Positions 15,584 through 23,193 of a DNA stretch of 43,797 bases are shown here, piece by piece. The DNA comes from JBPYCR01 sp051846935 (GTDB lineage Bacteria > Bacillota > Bacilli > Bacillales > Amphibacillaceae). The translations under genes were made by a program, and so were the position numbers. How positions within the stretch are numbered: the stretch's first letter is position 1; the number at the start of each line of letters is the position of its first letter. Below the pieces are notes generated by a model. The model was given only the letters and a program-made list of their open reading frames with translations. It made no database searches and was not told the DNA's origin. The DNA lies in assembly GCF_051846935.1 (NCBI RefSeq), contig NZ_JBPYCS010000022.1, positions 1 through 43,797 on the forward strand, written 5' to 3'.

Positions 15584-17353
15584 CTTAGTTACATGTTCAC
15601 GAATATTTTCTGCAATGTTCTTTGGTATACCTAGCTTTGTAAAGTCTTCAATTGAAGCATTTTTAATATTCTCTATCGTCTGAAAGTGGCTTAGTAATAA
15701 ATTTCTTCTTTTTTCACCCACTCCCTCAATATGATCCAACTCGGATTGAATAAGTCCTTTACTTCTTAATTGTCGGTGAAACGAAATCGCAAATCGATGT
15801 ACTTCATCTTGAATACGTTGAACGAGATAAAACACGTGTGATCTTCGTTCTAAAGTAACTGGAAAAGGCGGCTCTCCATATAACAACTCCCCTGTTTTAT
15901 GCTTTTCATCCTTTACTAAGCCACAGAGCGGTATATCGAGTCCAAGTTCATTTTCCAACACATCTTTTGCTACACTCATCTGTCCTTTCCCGCCATCTAC
16001 AATAATTAAGTTCGGCAAAGGTAGCTTTTCTTTTACTACACGTGTATATCTGCGGCGGATTACAGATCGCATCGTATCATAATCATTAGGCCCTTCAACA
16101 TCTTTTATTTTATATTTACGATACTCATTTTTGTGTGCTCTTCCGTCAATAAATACAACCATCGCAGAGACAGGGTCTGTCCCTTGTATATTTGAGTTGT
16201 CAAATGCTTCAATACGAAGGGGTGTCTCGATATTTAGCAATTCTCCTAATTGTTCTACAGCTTGAATCGTCCGTTCTTCGTCACGTTCAATTAACGTAAA
16301 TTTTTCTTGAAGAGCGATTCCTGCATTTTTCATTGCTAGCTCAACCAATTCCTTTTTTTGTCCACGAAATGGCGTATGAACTTCCGTTTGAAGTAACTCT
16401 TTTAATAAATCGGCATTGGAACCGATTGGCAATAAAATCTGCTTTGGCTTCAAATGATTTTGGTGCAAATAAAATTGACCGATATAGCTAATAAACGCTT
16501 CGCTAGCCTCCCCGTAAAAAGGGATTATGGCTCCATCACGTTCGATTAATTTACCTTGTCGGATAAAAAACACCTGTACACACATCCACCCTTTATTAAA
16601 GTTGAATCCAAAAATATCTATATCAACTTGTTCGTTTAGGGTAACTTTTTGTTTCTCCATCACCGCATCAATGTGTGTCAATTGATCCCTTAATTCTTTC
16701 GCACGTTCAAATTGAAGTTGATCACTTGCTTCCATCATTTTCGACTTTATTTCTGCTTTTATTTCCCTATATCCACCATGTAAAAATGAACTAATATCCT
16801 GTACTATCCTTGCATATTCTTCCTTTGATGCGGTATTCTCACTACAAGCTAGACACTGACCCATATGATAATACAAGCAATACCTTCCAGGTGGATTATT
16901 GCATTTTCTTAGCGGATATAATCGATCAAGTAATTTCTTTGTTTCCCTTGCGGCGATTACGTTCGGATAAGGACCAAAATATTTCCCGTTGTCTTTTTTT
17001 ATTTTACGTGTAATTAAAAGGCGCGGATGTCTTTCCGAAGTAATCTTTAAGTATGGATACGATTTATCATCCTTCAGCATGACATTGTATTTTGGGTCGT
17101 ACTTTTTTATTAAGTTCATCTCTAAAATAAGAGCATCGATCTCTGTATTTGTTACAATATATTCGAAGTCAGTTATCTCGAGTACAAGTCGCTGCGTTTT
17201 TTTATCGTGTGCGCCTGTGAAATAAGATCTTAATCGATTCCTTAAAGTTTTAGACTTTCCAACATAAATAATTGTACCTTGCGTATTTTTCATTAAATAA
17301 CAACCTGGTTTCATCGGAACGATCGCTAACTTTTCTTTAATGAGTGCATTCAT
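15563..17353 (-). CDS. uvrC: Excinuclease ABC subunit C
   Basis: The 596-residue UvrC makes both incisions in nucleotide excision repair. The GIY-YIG nuclease domain is at 14-95 (GCYLM and IIYVGKSK), the UvrB-binding UVR segment is near 200-235, the RNase H-like domain with IEAFDNSNIQG is near 380-395, and the helix-hairpin-helix pair is at the C-terminus. The cysteine cluster is Cys151, Cys159, Cys167 and Cys170; most relatives have CLAPC where this has CLAC, so the last spacing is one residue short. The ATG at 17353 is preferred, with GAGGAA 10 nt upstream; an upstream in-frame ATG at 17410 lies inside the trxA terminator. Confidence 0.95.
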   Translation of the reverse strand: MNALIKEKLAIVPMKPGCYLMKNTQGTIIYVGKSKTLRNRLRSYFTGAHDKKTQRLVLEITDFEYIVTNTEIDALILEMNLIKKYDPKYNVMLKDDKSYPYLKITSERHPRLLITRKIKKDNGKYFGPYPNVIAARETKKLLDRLYPLRKCNNPPGRYCLYYHMGQCLACSENTASKEEYARIVQDISSFLHGGYREIKAEIKSKMMEASDQLQFERAKELRDQLTHIDAVMEKQKVTLNEQVDIDIFGFNFNKGWMCVQVFFIRQGKLIERDGAIIPFYGEASEAFISYIGQFYLHQNHLKPKQILLPIGSNADLLKELLQTEVHTPFRGQKKELVELAMKNAGIALQEKFTLIERDEERTIQAVEQLGELLNIETPLRIEAFDNSNIQGTDPVSAMVVFIDGRAHKNEYRKYKIKDVEGPNDYDTMRSVIRRRYTRVVKEKLPLPNLIIVDGGKGQMSVAKDVLENELGLDIPLCGLVKDEKHKTGELLYGEPPFPVTLERRSHVFYLVQRIQDEVHRFAISFHRQLRSKGLIQSELDHIEGVGEKRRNLLLSHFQTIENIKNASIEDFTKLGIPKNIAENIREHVTKKKTEES

Positions 17354-17371
17354 CCTATTATACTTCCTCTG

Positions 17372-17421
17372 AAAAAAGTTAAAGATAATCCCTTGCCACC
17401 AAAGTAACAAGGGATTTATCT
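17372..17421 (-). terminator. trxA terminator
   Basis: The minus strand has AGATAAATCCCTTG and CAAGGGATTATCT, a long near-perfect stem, followed by TTTAACTTTTTT. It separates trxA from uvrC. Confidence 0.85.
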
Positions 17422-17456
17422 CTACGATATTGTCTATTAGCTATATTAGCTATCTA

Positions 17457-17771
17457 TTACGCATGTTTATTAATTAATTCAACAAGCGCTTCTTTCGGCT
17501 GAAAACCAACAACTTGATCCACTACGTTGCCGTCCTTCATTAGTAATAATGTAGGAATACTCATAACACCGTATTGACCAGCTGTTTCTTGGTTATCATC
17601 CACGTTTAATTTAACAATTTTCACTTGATCGCTCATGTCTCCATCGATCTCTTCTAAAACAGGAGCAATCATTTTACAAGGGCCACACCAAGGTGCCCAA
17701 AAGTCCGCTAAAACGAGACCTTCAGAAGTTTCCTTTGCAAAGTCTTGATCAGTTACATCTACTATTGCCAT
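17457..17771 (-). CDS. trxA: Thioredoxin
   Basis: The 104-residue protein is a standard thioredoxin with the active site WCGPC (Cys29, Cys32) and cis-proline in SIPTLLL near 74-80. It reduces protein disulfides in the cytosol. The length equals B. subtilis TrxA. GGAGG lies 8 nt before the ATG at 17771. A promoter with an extended -10 (TGATATAAT, hexamer 17808-17813) precedes it, so it need not depend on etfA transcription. Confidence 0.96.
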   Translation of the reverse strand: MAIVDVTDQDFAKETSEGLVLADFWAPWCGPCKMIAPVLEEIDGDMSDQVKIVKLNVDDNQETAGQYGVMSIPTLLLMKDGNVVDQVVGFQPKEALVELINKHA

Positions 17772-17807
17772 TATTAATTCCTCCAATCTATCATTCAATC
17801 TGTACTG

Positions 17808-17813
17808 ATTATA
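17808..17813 (-). promoter_or_regulatory. trxA promoter (-10)
   Basis: The minus strand has a perfect TATAAT with TGA before it. A TTAGCA 18 bp upstream could be the -35. It lies in the gap between etfA and trxA. Confidence 0.6.
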
Positions 17814-17876
17814 TCATCGTTAGTATTCCCTTGCTAATACTTTGCTTATACAAATCAACAATGTATTTTAGCGATT

Positions 17877-18851
17877 CTACTGTTTGATGTTCTGCAATTT
17901 TTCAATAAGTAATGGAATAACTTCAAATAAATCTCCAACGATCCCATAGTCAGCGATTTTAAAAATATTTGCCTCTGGGTCTTTATTAATTGCGACAATT
18001 ACTTTTGAATTTGACATCCCAGCTAAATGTTGAATCGCACCGGAAATTCCACACGCAATATATAAATCGGGTGTAATTACTTTTCCAGTTTGACCAATTT
18101 GTAACGAGTAATCACAATACCCAGCGTCACAAGCACCTCTAGAAGCTCCTACAGCGCCGCCTAATACGTTGGCCAGTTCATAAAGCGGTTCAAAGCCCTC
18201 TTTACTTTTCACGCCACGCCCACCTGCGACTACAACATTCGCTTCGGACATATCCACCCCGTCGCTCGACTTACGAATAACTTCTTTAATTACAGTTCGC
18301 AAATCAGCTATTTCTACTTCCTTTTGAAGTATAGACCCTTCTCTATTTTCTTCTCGCGGCAACATAGCAATGTTATTAGGACGGATTGTAAAAAAGAGAA
18401 TGCCATCCGTTAAAATTTTCTTTTCAAATGCCTTACCCGAATAAATAGGTCTTGTAAAACTGAGTCCTTCATCTTCCATGTTGATTTCTGTCACGTCCGA
18501 GATTAAACCACTGTTTAATTTACTCGCAATCTTAGGGGTTAAGTCTTTTCCAATTGCCGTATGTCCCATAATAATTCCAGTTGGCTCTTCTTCTTTAATA
18601 ATTTTCATTACTGCTTCCGTATATCCATCCGGTGTATAATTAGCAAGTCGCTCGTGCTTTAACGTTATGACCCGATTTGCGCCATAATAAATCATCTCTT
18701 GTGCTTCGTCTTTTTCGTCACCTTCTCCAAAGAGGATTCCGATAATTTCGCTAGATGGTTTTACTTTCTTGGCAGCTGCAATCGCTTCAAATGTAACATT
18801 GCGTACTTGACCTTCTTTTGTTTCCCCAATAACAATCATTTTATCACTCAT
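17877..18851 (-). CDS. etfA: Electron transfer flavoprotein, alpha subunit
   Basis: The 324-residue subunit holds the FAD of ETF, which takes electrons from acyl-CoA dehydrogenases. The C-terminal FAD domain shows VVAGGRGVKSKEGFEP, GASRGACDAGY and QIGQTGKVITPDLYIACGIS, then GAIQHLAGM. The N-terminal half pairs with EtfB. It is the last gene of the fadR-fadB-etfB-etfA run, 27 bp after etfB, with AAAGGGG before its ATG. Confidence 0.96.
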   Translation of the reverse strand: MSDKMIVIGETKEGQVRNVTFEAIAAAKKVKPSSEIIGILFGEGDEKDEAQEMIYYGANRVITLKHERLANYTPDGYTEAVMKIIKEEEPTGIIMGHTAIGKDLTPKIASKLNSGLISDVTEINMEDEGLSFTRPIYSGKAFEKKILTDGILFFTIRPNNIAMLPREENREGSILQKEVEIADLRTVIKEVIRKSSDGVDMSEANVVVAGGRGVKSKEGFEPLYELANVLGGAVGASRGACDAGYCDYSLQIGQTGKVITPDLYIACGISGAIQHLAGMSNSKVIVAINKDPEANIFKIADYGIVGDLFEVIPLLIEKLQNIKQ

Positions 18852-18878
18852 TGTAAGACCCCTTTCTATAAACCTGAA

Positions 18879-19652
18879 CTACAATACTTTTGCTTCGTTT
18901 TTTAATAAAGATACTAACTGCTGTACTTGTTCATTTGCTTCACCTTCAAGTATTTTTCCAGCTTCTTTTTCAGGCGGGAGAAAAATGTGAACGGTCTTCG
19001 TTTTTGCTTGTACGTCATCCTCATCTAAATCTAAATCATCCAACTCAAGCTCTTCTAAAGGCTTCTTTTTTGCTTTCATAATCCCTGGCAACGAAGGATA
19101 TCTTGGTTCATTTAATCCTTGCTGACAAGTTACGAGCAATGGTAAAGATGTTTCAATTTTCTCAATATCACCTTCAACATCCTTATCGATAGACACTACA
19201 TTACCATCAATTTTTAAATCAACAATCGTTGTTACACAGGAAATGCCAAGCTGTTCAGCCAACCGCGGTCCTACTTGACCACTTGCTTCATCTATCGCAA
19301 CATTTCCTGCTAAAATCAAATCGGCTTCTTTATCTTCAAAAAACGCTTTCAAAATTTGGGTAGTAGTGAAAGCATCCCCATAATCTAAGTCCTCTTCTGT
19401 ATTAATTAGAACTGCTTTATCTGCGCCCATAGCTAAAGCAGTACGCAATTGTTTTTCTGAATCTTCTCCACCTACCGTCACGACGGTAACTTCTCCACCA
19501 TGTGCATCTCTTTGTGTTATCGCTTCTTCAATCGCATATTCATCATAAGGATTAATAATAAATTCTGCGTCATCTTCTTCAATTTGACCATCGTGTACAA
19601 CGATCTTATCTTCTGTATCAAACGTTTGCTTCAATAATACATAAATATCCAA
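18879..19652 (-). CDS. etfB: Electron transfer flavoprotein, beta subunit
   Basis: The 257-residue partner of EtfA binds AMP. Typical blocks are ALAMGADKAVLI near 90-101, LILAGNVAIDEASGQVGPRLAEQLG near 118-141 and the C-terminal recognition-loop region LPGIMKAKKKPLEEL near 183-197. Together with EtfA it links beta-oxidation to the respiratory chain. It lies between fadB and etfA, 30 and 27 bp away. Confidence 0.96.
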   Translation of the reverse strand: MDIYVLLKQTFDTEDKIVVHDGQIEEDDAEFIINPYDEYAIEEAITQRDAHGGEVTVVTVGGEDSEKQLRTALAMGADKAVLINTEEDLDYGDAFTTTQILKAFFEDKEADLILAGNVAIDEASGQVGPRLAEQLGISCVTTIVDLKIDGNVVSIDKDVEGDIEKIETSLPLLVTCQQGLNEPRYPSLPGIMKAKKKPLEELELDDLDLDEDDVQAKTKTVHIFLPPEKEAGKILEGEANEQVQQLVSLLKNEAKVL

Positions 19653-19682
19653 ATTAAACGACCTCCACTATCCATTAGGTTT

Positions 19683-20456
19683 TTAGTTGTTTTTGAAGTT
19701 TGGTTTACGTTTTTCAAGAAATGCCTGTACACCTTCCTTAGCGTCGTCTGAAGCAAAAATAGTACCAAATGCGTTAGCTTCTGCTTGAACGCCAGCGTCG
19801 AAGGATTCTGACTTCGAATATGAAATCAGCTCCATAATCCGTTGTATAGAAGGCAGACTTTTCGCAGCAATTTTCTCTGCAAGCTTCATCGTCGTCTCCA
19901 TAAGTTCACTGTCAGGTACAGCTTGGTTAACTAGCCCTAAAGATGAGGCTTCACGTCCGGTTATTGATTCGCCACTAAGAATCATTTCGTACGCCTTCGC
20001 TGTCCCAACATATGCTGGCAAACGTTGGGTACCAGCAAATCCTGGAATTATGCCTAGTGTTAATTCTGGTAGTCCTAGCTTTGCTGTTTCCGTCACAAAT
20101 CGAATATGACAGGCCATCGCCAATTCCAATCCTCCCCCAAGAGCAGCACCGTGAATCGCAGCAATGATTGGGATATGAAACTGTTCCATTCGATTAAACA
20201 ATCGTTGTGTTTTTTCAGCCATAGACTGAAATGCTGCTGAATTTTGCAAGGCAGTAAATTCTTTAATATCAGCACCAGCAGAAAAGAACCGGTCGTCACC
20301 TCGAATAATAACAACTTTCAAATTAGAGTGTTGTTCAACTTTGTCTAATGCTGCAGAAAGATGATTAAATACGTGTGTCGACAGTGCGTTTGCCGGTGGA
20401 TGTTGAATCGTCAAAATGGCAATATTGTCTTTAACTTCAAATCCAATAGTACTCAT
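19683..20456 (-). CDS. fadB: Enoyl-CoA hydratase of beta-oxidation
   Basis: The 257-residue crotonase-family protein hydrates trans-2-enoyl-CoA. The oxyanion-hole segments FSAGADIKEF (58-67) and HGAALGGGLE (102-111) are present, and both catalytic glutamates appear, Glu111 and Glu131 (in GLPELTLGIIPGFAG). This supports a true hydratase. It corresponds to ysiB/fadB of B. subtilis and lies between fadR and etfB. Confidence 0.93.
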   Translation of the reverse strand: MSTIGFEVKDNIAILTIQHPPANALSTHVFNHLSAALDKVEQHSNLKVVIIRGDDRFFSAGADIKEFTALQNSAAFQSMAEKTQRLFNRMEQFHIPIIAAIHGAALGGGLELAMACHIRFVTETAKLGLPELTLGIIPGFAGTQRLPAYVGTAKAYEMILSGESITGREASSLGLVNQAVPDSELMETTMKLAEKIAAKSLPSIQRIMELISYSKSESFDAGVQAEANAFGTIFASDDAKEGVQAFLEKRKPNFKNN

Positions 20457-20514
20457 CTTCTAGCCTCCTCATATTTCCATAGTAACAGAATTTATGTATA
20501 GGTGGCACTATTTG

Positions 20515-21099
20515 TTATTTGTTTACGAGGCCACCCATAATTAATTGATGAACACCTGTTGCCTGATCCACTAAATCATATTTTCGTTCTTTCATCACCC
20601 ATGTCGTTACTGTTTCATCTAACGTACCAAAAATCATCTGCCGAATAATAGTTCGGTTTATATCTTTTCGAAAACTCCCCTCATTAATTCCTTCAACAAT
20701 AATCGAATCAATAACTTTCAAATAAGGCTTTAATACGTTATTAATTTGCATGCGTAATTCAAGATTGGATTGTCTGAGCTCCAATTGGGTAACTGTTGCA
20801 AGATGATGATTTTCTGCAAGCTGGCTAAAATGCATTTCAATTAGCGTGAACAGTTTTTGGCTCGCACTTTGCTCGAGGTTAATGCTATGCTGAATTTTTT
20901 CTATAAATTGCCCCATATATTCTTTAAAGAGGGAAACGAGAATATCTTCCTTATTATCGAAATATAAATATATTGTGCCATCCGCTACATTCGCTTTTTG
21001 TGCTATTTTTGATACTTGTGAAGCGTAATAACCGTTCTCAGCAATTACTTCAATTGCAGCATCGATAATTTGCTTGTATTTTGGTTTGTTTTTTTTCAT
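20515..21099 (-). CDS. fadR: FadR, TetR-family repressor of fatty-acid degradation
   Basis: The 194-residue protein has the TetR DNA-binding domain at the N-terminus: AAIEVIAENGYYASQVSKIA and GTIYLYFDNKEDIL through residue 54. The C-terminal ligand pocket should sense long-chain acyl-CoA. The length equals B. subtilis FadR (YsiA). A perfect operator of the FadR type lies just upstream in its own promoter, so it is likely self-regulated and controls fadB, etfB and etfA with it. Confidence 0.94.
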   Translation of the reverse strand: MKKNKPKYKQIIDAAIEVIAENGYYASQVSKIAQKANVADGTIYLYFDNKEDILVSLFKEYMGQFIEKIQHSINLEQSASQKLFTLIEMHFSQLAENHHLATVTQLELRQSNLELRMQINNVLKPYLKVIDSIIVEGINEGSFRKDINRTIIRQMIFGTLDETVTTWVMKERKYDLVDQATGVHQLIMGGLVNK

Positions 21100-21127
21100 C
21101 TTGAACTCCTTATTTCTTTATGGACAA

Positions 21128-21145
21128 TGAATGAATAATCATTCA
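21128..21145 (-). promoter_or_regulatory. FadR operator
   Basis: TGAATGAATAATCATTCA is a full match to the B. subtilis FadR consensus TGAATGAMTANTCATTCA. It sits directly after the -10 of the fadR promoter, across the likely start of transcription. Confidence 0.92.
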
Positions 21146-21150
21146 TTACT

Positions 21151-21179
21151 ATTGTAGCTACGGACAATAATTGTGTCAA
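21151..21179 (-). promoter_or_regulatory. Sigma-A promoter of fadR-fadB-etfB-etfA
   Basis: TTGACA (21174-21179) and TACAAT (21151-21156) stand 17 bp apart on the minus strand. The FadR operator follows within 6 bp. The promoter lies in the gap after lcfA, so the operon has a start of its own. Confidence 0.88.
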
Positions 21180-21191
21180 TATTTCTATTTA

Positions 21192-22889
21192 TTAGACTTT
21201 ATTGGCCTGTGATTCGTTTTCTTTTTTATACACTTTAATAAGCTCTCTTTTTAGCACTTTTCCAACTGCTGTTTTGGGTAGTTCTTCTTTAAACGAATAT
21301 ATTCTAGGAATTTTATAAGCAGCTAAATTTTCTCGACAGTATATATCTAATTCCTCTTCGGTTAATTTATACCCAGGCTTTAATACGATAAATGCCATAA
21401 CCGTCTCACCGCGGTAATCATCTGGTACACCGACTACCGATGCTTCTTGAATCCCTTCGTGTTCATATAACACTTCTTCAACCTCACGGGGATAAATATT
21501 GTAGCCACCAGCGATAATCATATCTGACTTACGGTCAACAATATAAAAATACCCATTCTCATCCATATATCCCATATCACCTGTTAGAAGCCAACCAGCT
21601 TTTAACACGGCAGCTGTTTCTTCTTCATTTTTCCAATAGCCCTTCATTACTTGTGGTCCGCTAATCGCTACTTCACCGATTTCACCAACCTCTAATTCTT
21701 CTATAGTACCTGGCTTTACAATTTTTGAATCGGTATCGGGCCACGGTACTCCAATACTGCCATTAACTCGGTTCGTCCATAGGAAATTTGCGTGTGTAAC
21801 TGGAGATGTTTCAGTTAACCCATACCCTTCTACTAATCTTCCGCCTGTTATACGTTCAAATTGCTCTTGAATTTCTGAAGGTAGAGGGGCTGATCCACTA
21901 ATACATGCTTCAACGGAGGATAAATCATAATCTTTTATTTCTGGATGGTTTAGTAAACTGATGTAGATCGTTGGGGCACCAGGGAATAAAGTGACGTTTT
22001 GTTTATGAATTACTTTTAATACTTGCTCAGGTTCAAATTTAGGGAGTAAGACCATTTTCCCTCCGAGCATAATGGACAAGTTCATTACAGTAGTCATTCC
22101 ATATACGTGAAAAAAAGGCAAAACACCTAAAATAACTTCCTTTCCTTCTTCTATTTTATAAAGCCATGCTTGGCACATTTGCACATTAGCAACTAAATTG
22201 TAGTGGGTTAACATTGCTCCCTTTGGTAGTCCGGTTGTACCACCTGTATATTGTAGTAATGCTATATCTTCTTTAGGATTGACATCTATGATGCGATGCG
22301 TGCTACTCGCCTTTTTCATTATTGACATCCAAGCATGGGTATTTTCATTTTCTACTACTTTTACAACCATATTGTATTGTCGCTTCTGAATAAATGGATA
22401 TATTATGTTTTTAGGAAAAGGCAAATATTCCTTTATTCCTGTGACAATAACATGCTTAATGTCCGTACCGTTTTTCACTTTATTTGTTCGTGGAAGTAAA
22501 ATATCAAGACAAATGATGATCGTTGCACCTGAATCTTTTAATTGATATTCAAGTTCTCTTTCTGTATAGAGCGGATTTGTTTGCACTACAATACCGCCTG
22601 CCATTAAAGCCCCGTAATAACTGATTACTGCTTGCGGACAATTTGGCAGCATTATCGCAACCCGATCATTTTTATTCAAGCCTAATGATTGTAAGTAGCT
22701 TGCAAGTTTTTTTGCTTCGCTTAAAACATCTGTAAACGATAATGTCTTGCCCATAAAATGTAATGCTGGCTTATCTTTGTAACGTTTTTCACTTTCTTCA
22801 AGAAACTGTTGTAACGGTTTCTCGTCATAAGACAGTTGTGCAGGAATTTCTTTTGGATAATACTTTTGCCATCTCTGAACGTTATCCAT
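21192..22889 (-). CDS. lcfA: Long-chain fatty-acid CoA ligase
   Basis: The 565-residue adenylate-forming enzyme activates fatty acids to acyl-CoA, the ligand of FadR and first step of beta-oxidation. The AMP-binding P-loop YTGGTTGLPKGAML is near 213-226, VEGYGLTETSP and TGDMGYMDENGYFYIVDRKSD follow, and the C-terminal lysine region GKVLKREL is intact. Its promoter (-35 TTCAAA 22945-22950, -10 TATAAT 22922-22927, spacer 17) has no visible FadR palindrome. AGGAGG precedes the ATG. Confidence 0.95.
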   Translation of the reverse strand: MDNVQRWQKYYPKEIPAQLSYDEKPLQQFLEESEKRYKDKPALHFMGKTLSFTDVLSEAKKLASYLQSLGLNKNDRVAIMLPNCPQAVISYYGALMAGGIVVQTNPLYTERELEYQLKDSGATIIICLDILLPRTNKVKNGTDIKHVIVTGIKEYLPFPKNIIYPFIQKRQYNMVVKVVENENTHAWMSIMKKASSTHRIIDVNPKEDIALLQYTGGTTGLPKGAMLTHYNLVANVQMCQAWLYKIEEGKEVILGVLPFFHVYGMTTVMNLSIMLGGKMVLLPKFEPEQVLKVIHKQNVTLFPGAPTIYISLLNHPEIKDYDLSSVEACISGSAPLPSEIQEQFERITGGRLVEGYGLTETSPVTHANFLWTNRVNGSIGVPWPDTDSKIVKPGTIEELEVGEIGEVAISGPQVMKGYWKNEEETAAVLKAGWLLTGDMGYMDENGYFYIVDRKSDMIIAGGYNIYPREVEEVLYEHEGIQEASVVGVPDDYRGETVMAFIVLKPGYKLTEEELDIYCRENLAAYKIPRIYSFKEELPKTAVGKVLKRELIKVYKKENESQANKV

Positions 22890-22921
22890 GAATTTTCCTC
22901 CTCAAATTTAAGCTTACTTCC

Positions 22922-22950
22922 ATTATACCGATTATTTTATATTATTTGAA
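22922..22950 (-). promoter_or_regulatory. lcfA promoter
   Basis: A perfect TATAAT (22922-22927) with TTCAAA (22945-22950) at 17 bp lies about 30 bp before the lcfA ATG on the minus strand. Confidence 0.7.
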
Positions 22951-23000
22951 TCTTTTTAATAATTATTTAATGTTGTCCTCACTAAAATACGTGCATAATA

Positions 23001-23046
23001 AAAAATGGGCTGTCACTATGCCGATAAGCACTATTTGTGACAACCC
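23001..23046 (-). terminator. Terminator of the polX-mutS2 group
   Basis: GGGCTGTCAC (23007-23016) pairs with GTGACAACCC (23037-23046) with one mismatch, and the minus strand then has a run of T. It lies after a short ORF that follows mutS2. Confidence 0.8.
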
Positions 23047-23097
23047 GTATAAATATAGTTACATCGATCTTCTCGAAGGTACGATGTGAATTAAAAA

Positions 23098-23184
23098 TCA
23101 AATCATAAATATCCAATAAAACAGGCCAATAATAACAAATAGAATGGCGACACCAATCAATATTTTGGCTAGTCGATCAAGCAT
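23098..23184 (-). CDS. Predicted 28-residue single-span membrane peptide
   Basis: A short ORF starts 10 bp after the mutS2 stop with ATG at 23184 and a GAGGTGAG ribosome site 4 nt upstream, overlapping the mutS2 stop. It encodes a basic start (MLDRLAKI) followed by about 20 hydrophobic residues (LIGVAILFVIIGLFYWIFMI), which fits one membrane helix with the N-terminus inside. The transcription terminator follows it, so it would be the last gene of the operon. B. subtilis has yshE, a larger membrane protein, at this place. Function is unknown; translation is inferred only from the ribosome site and composition. Confidence 0.6.
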   Translation of the reverse strand: MLDRLAKILIGVAILFVIIGLFYWIFMI

Positions 23185-23193
23185 GTACTCACC

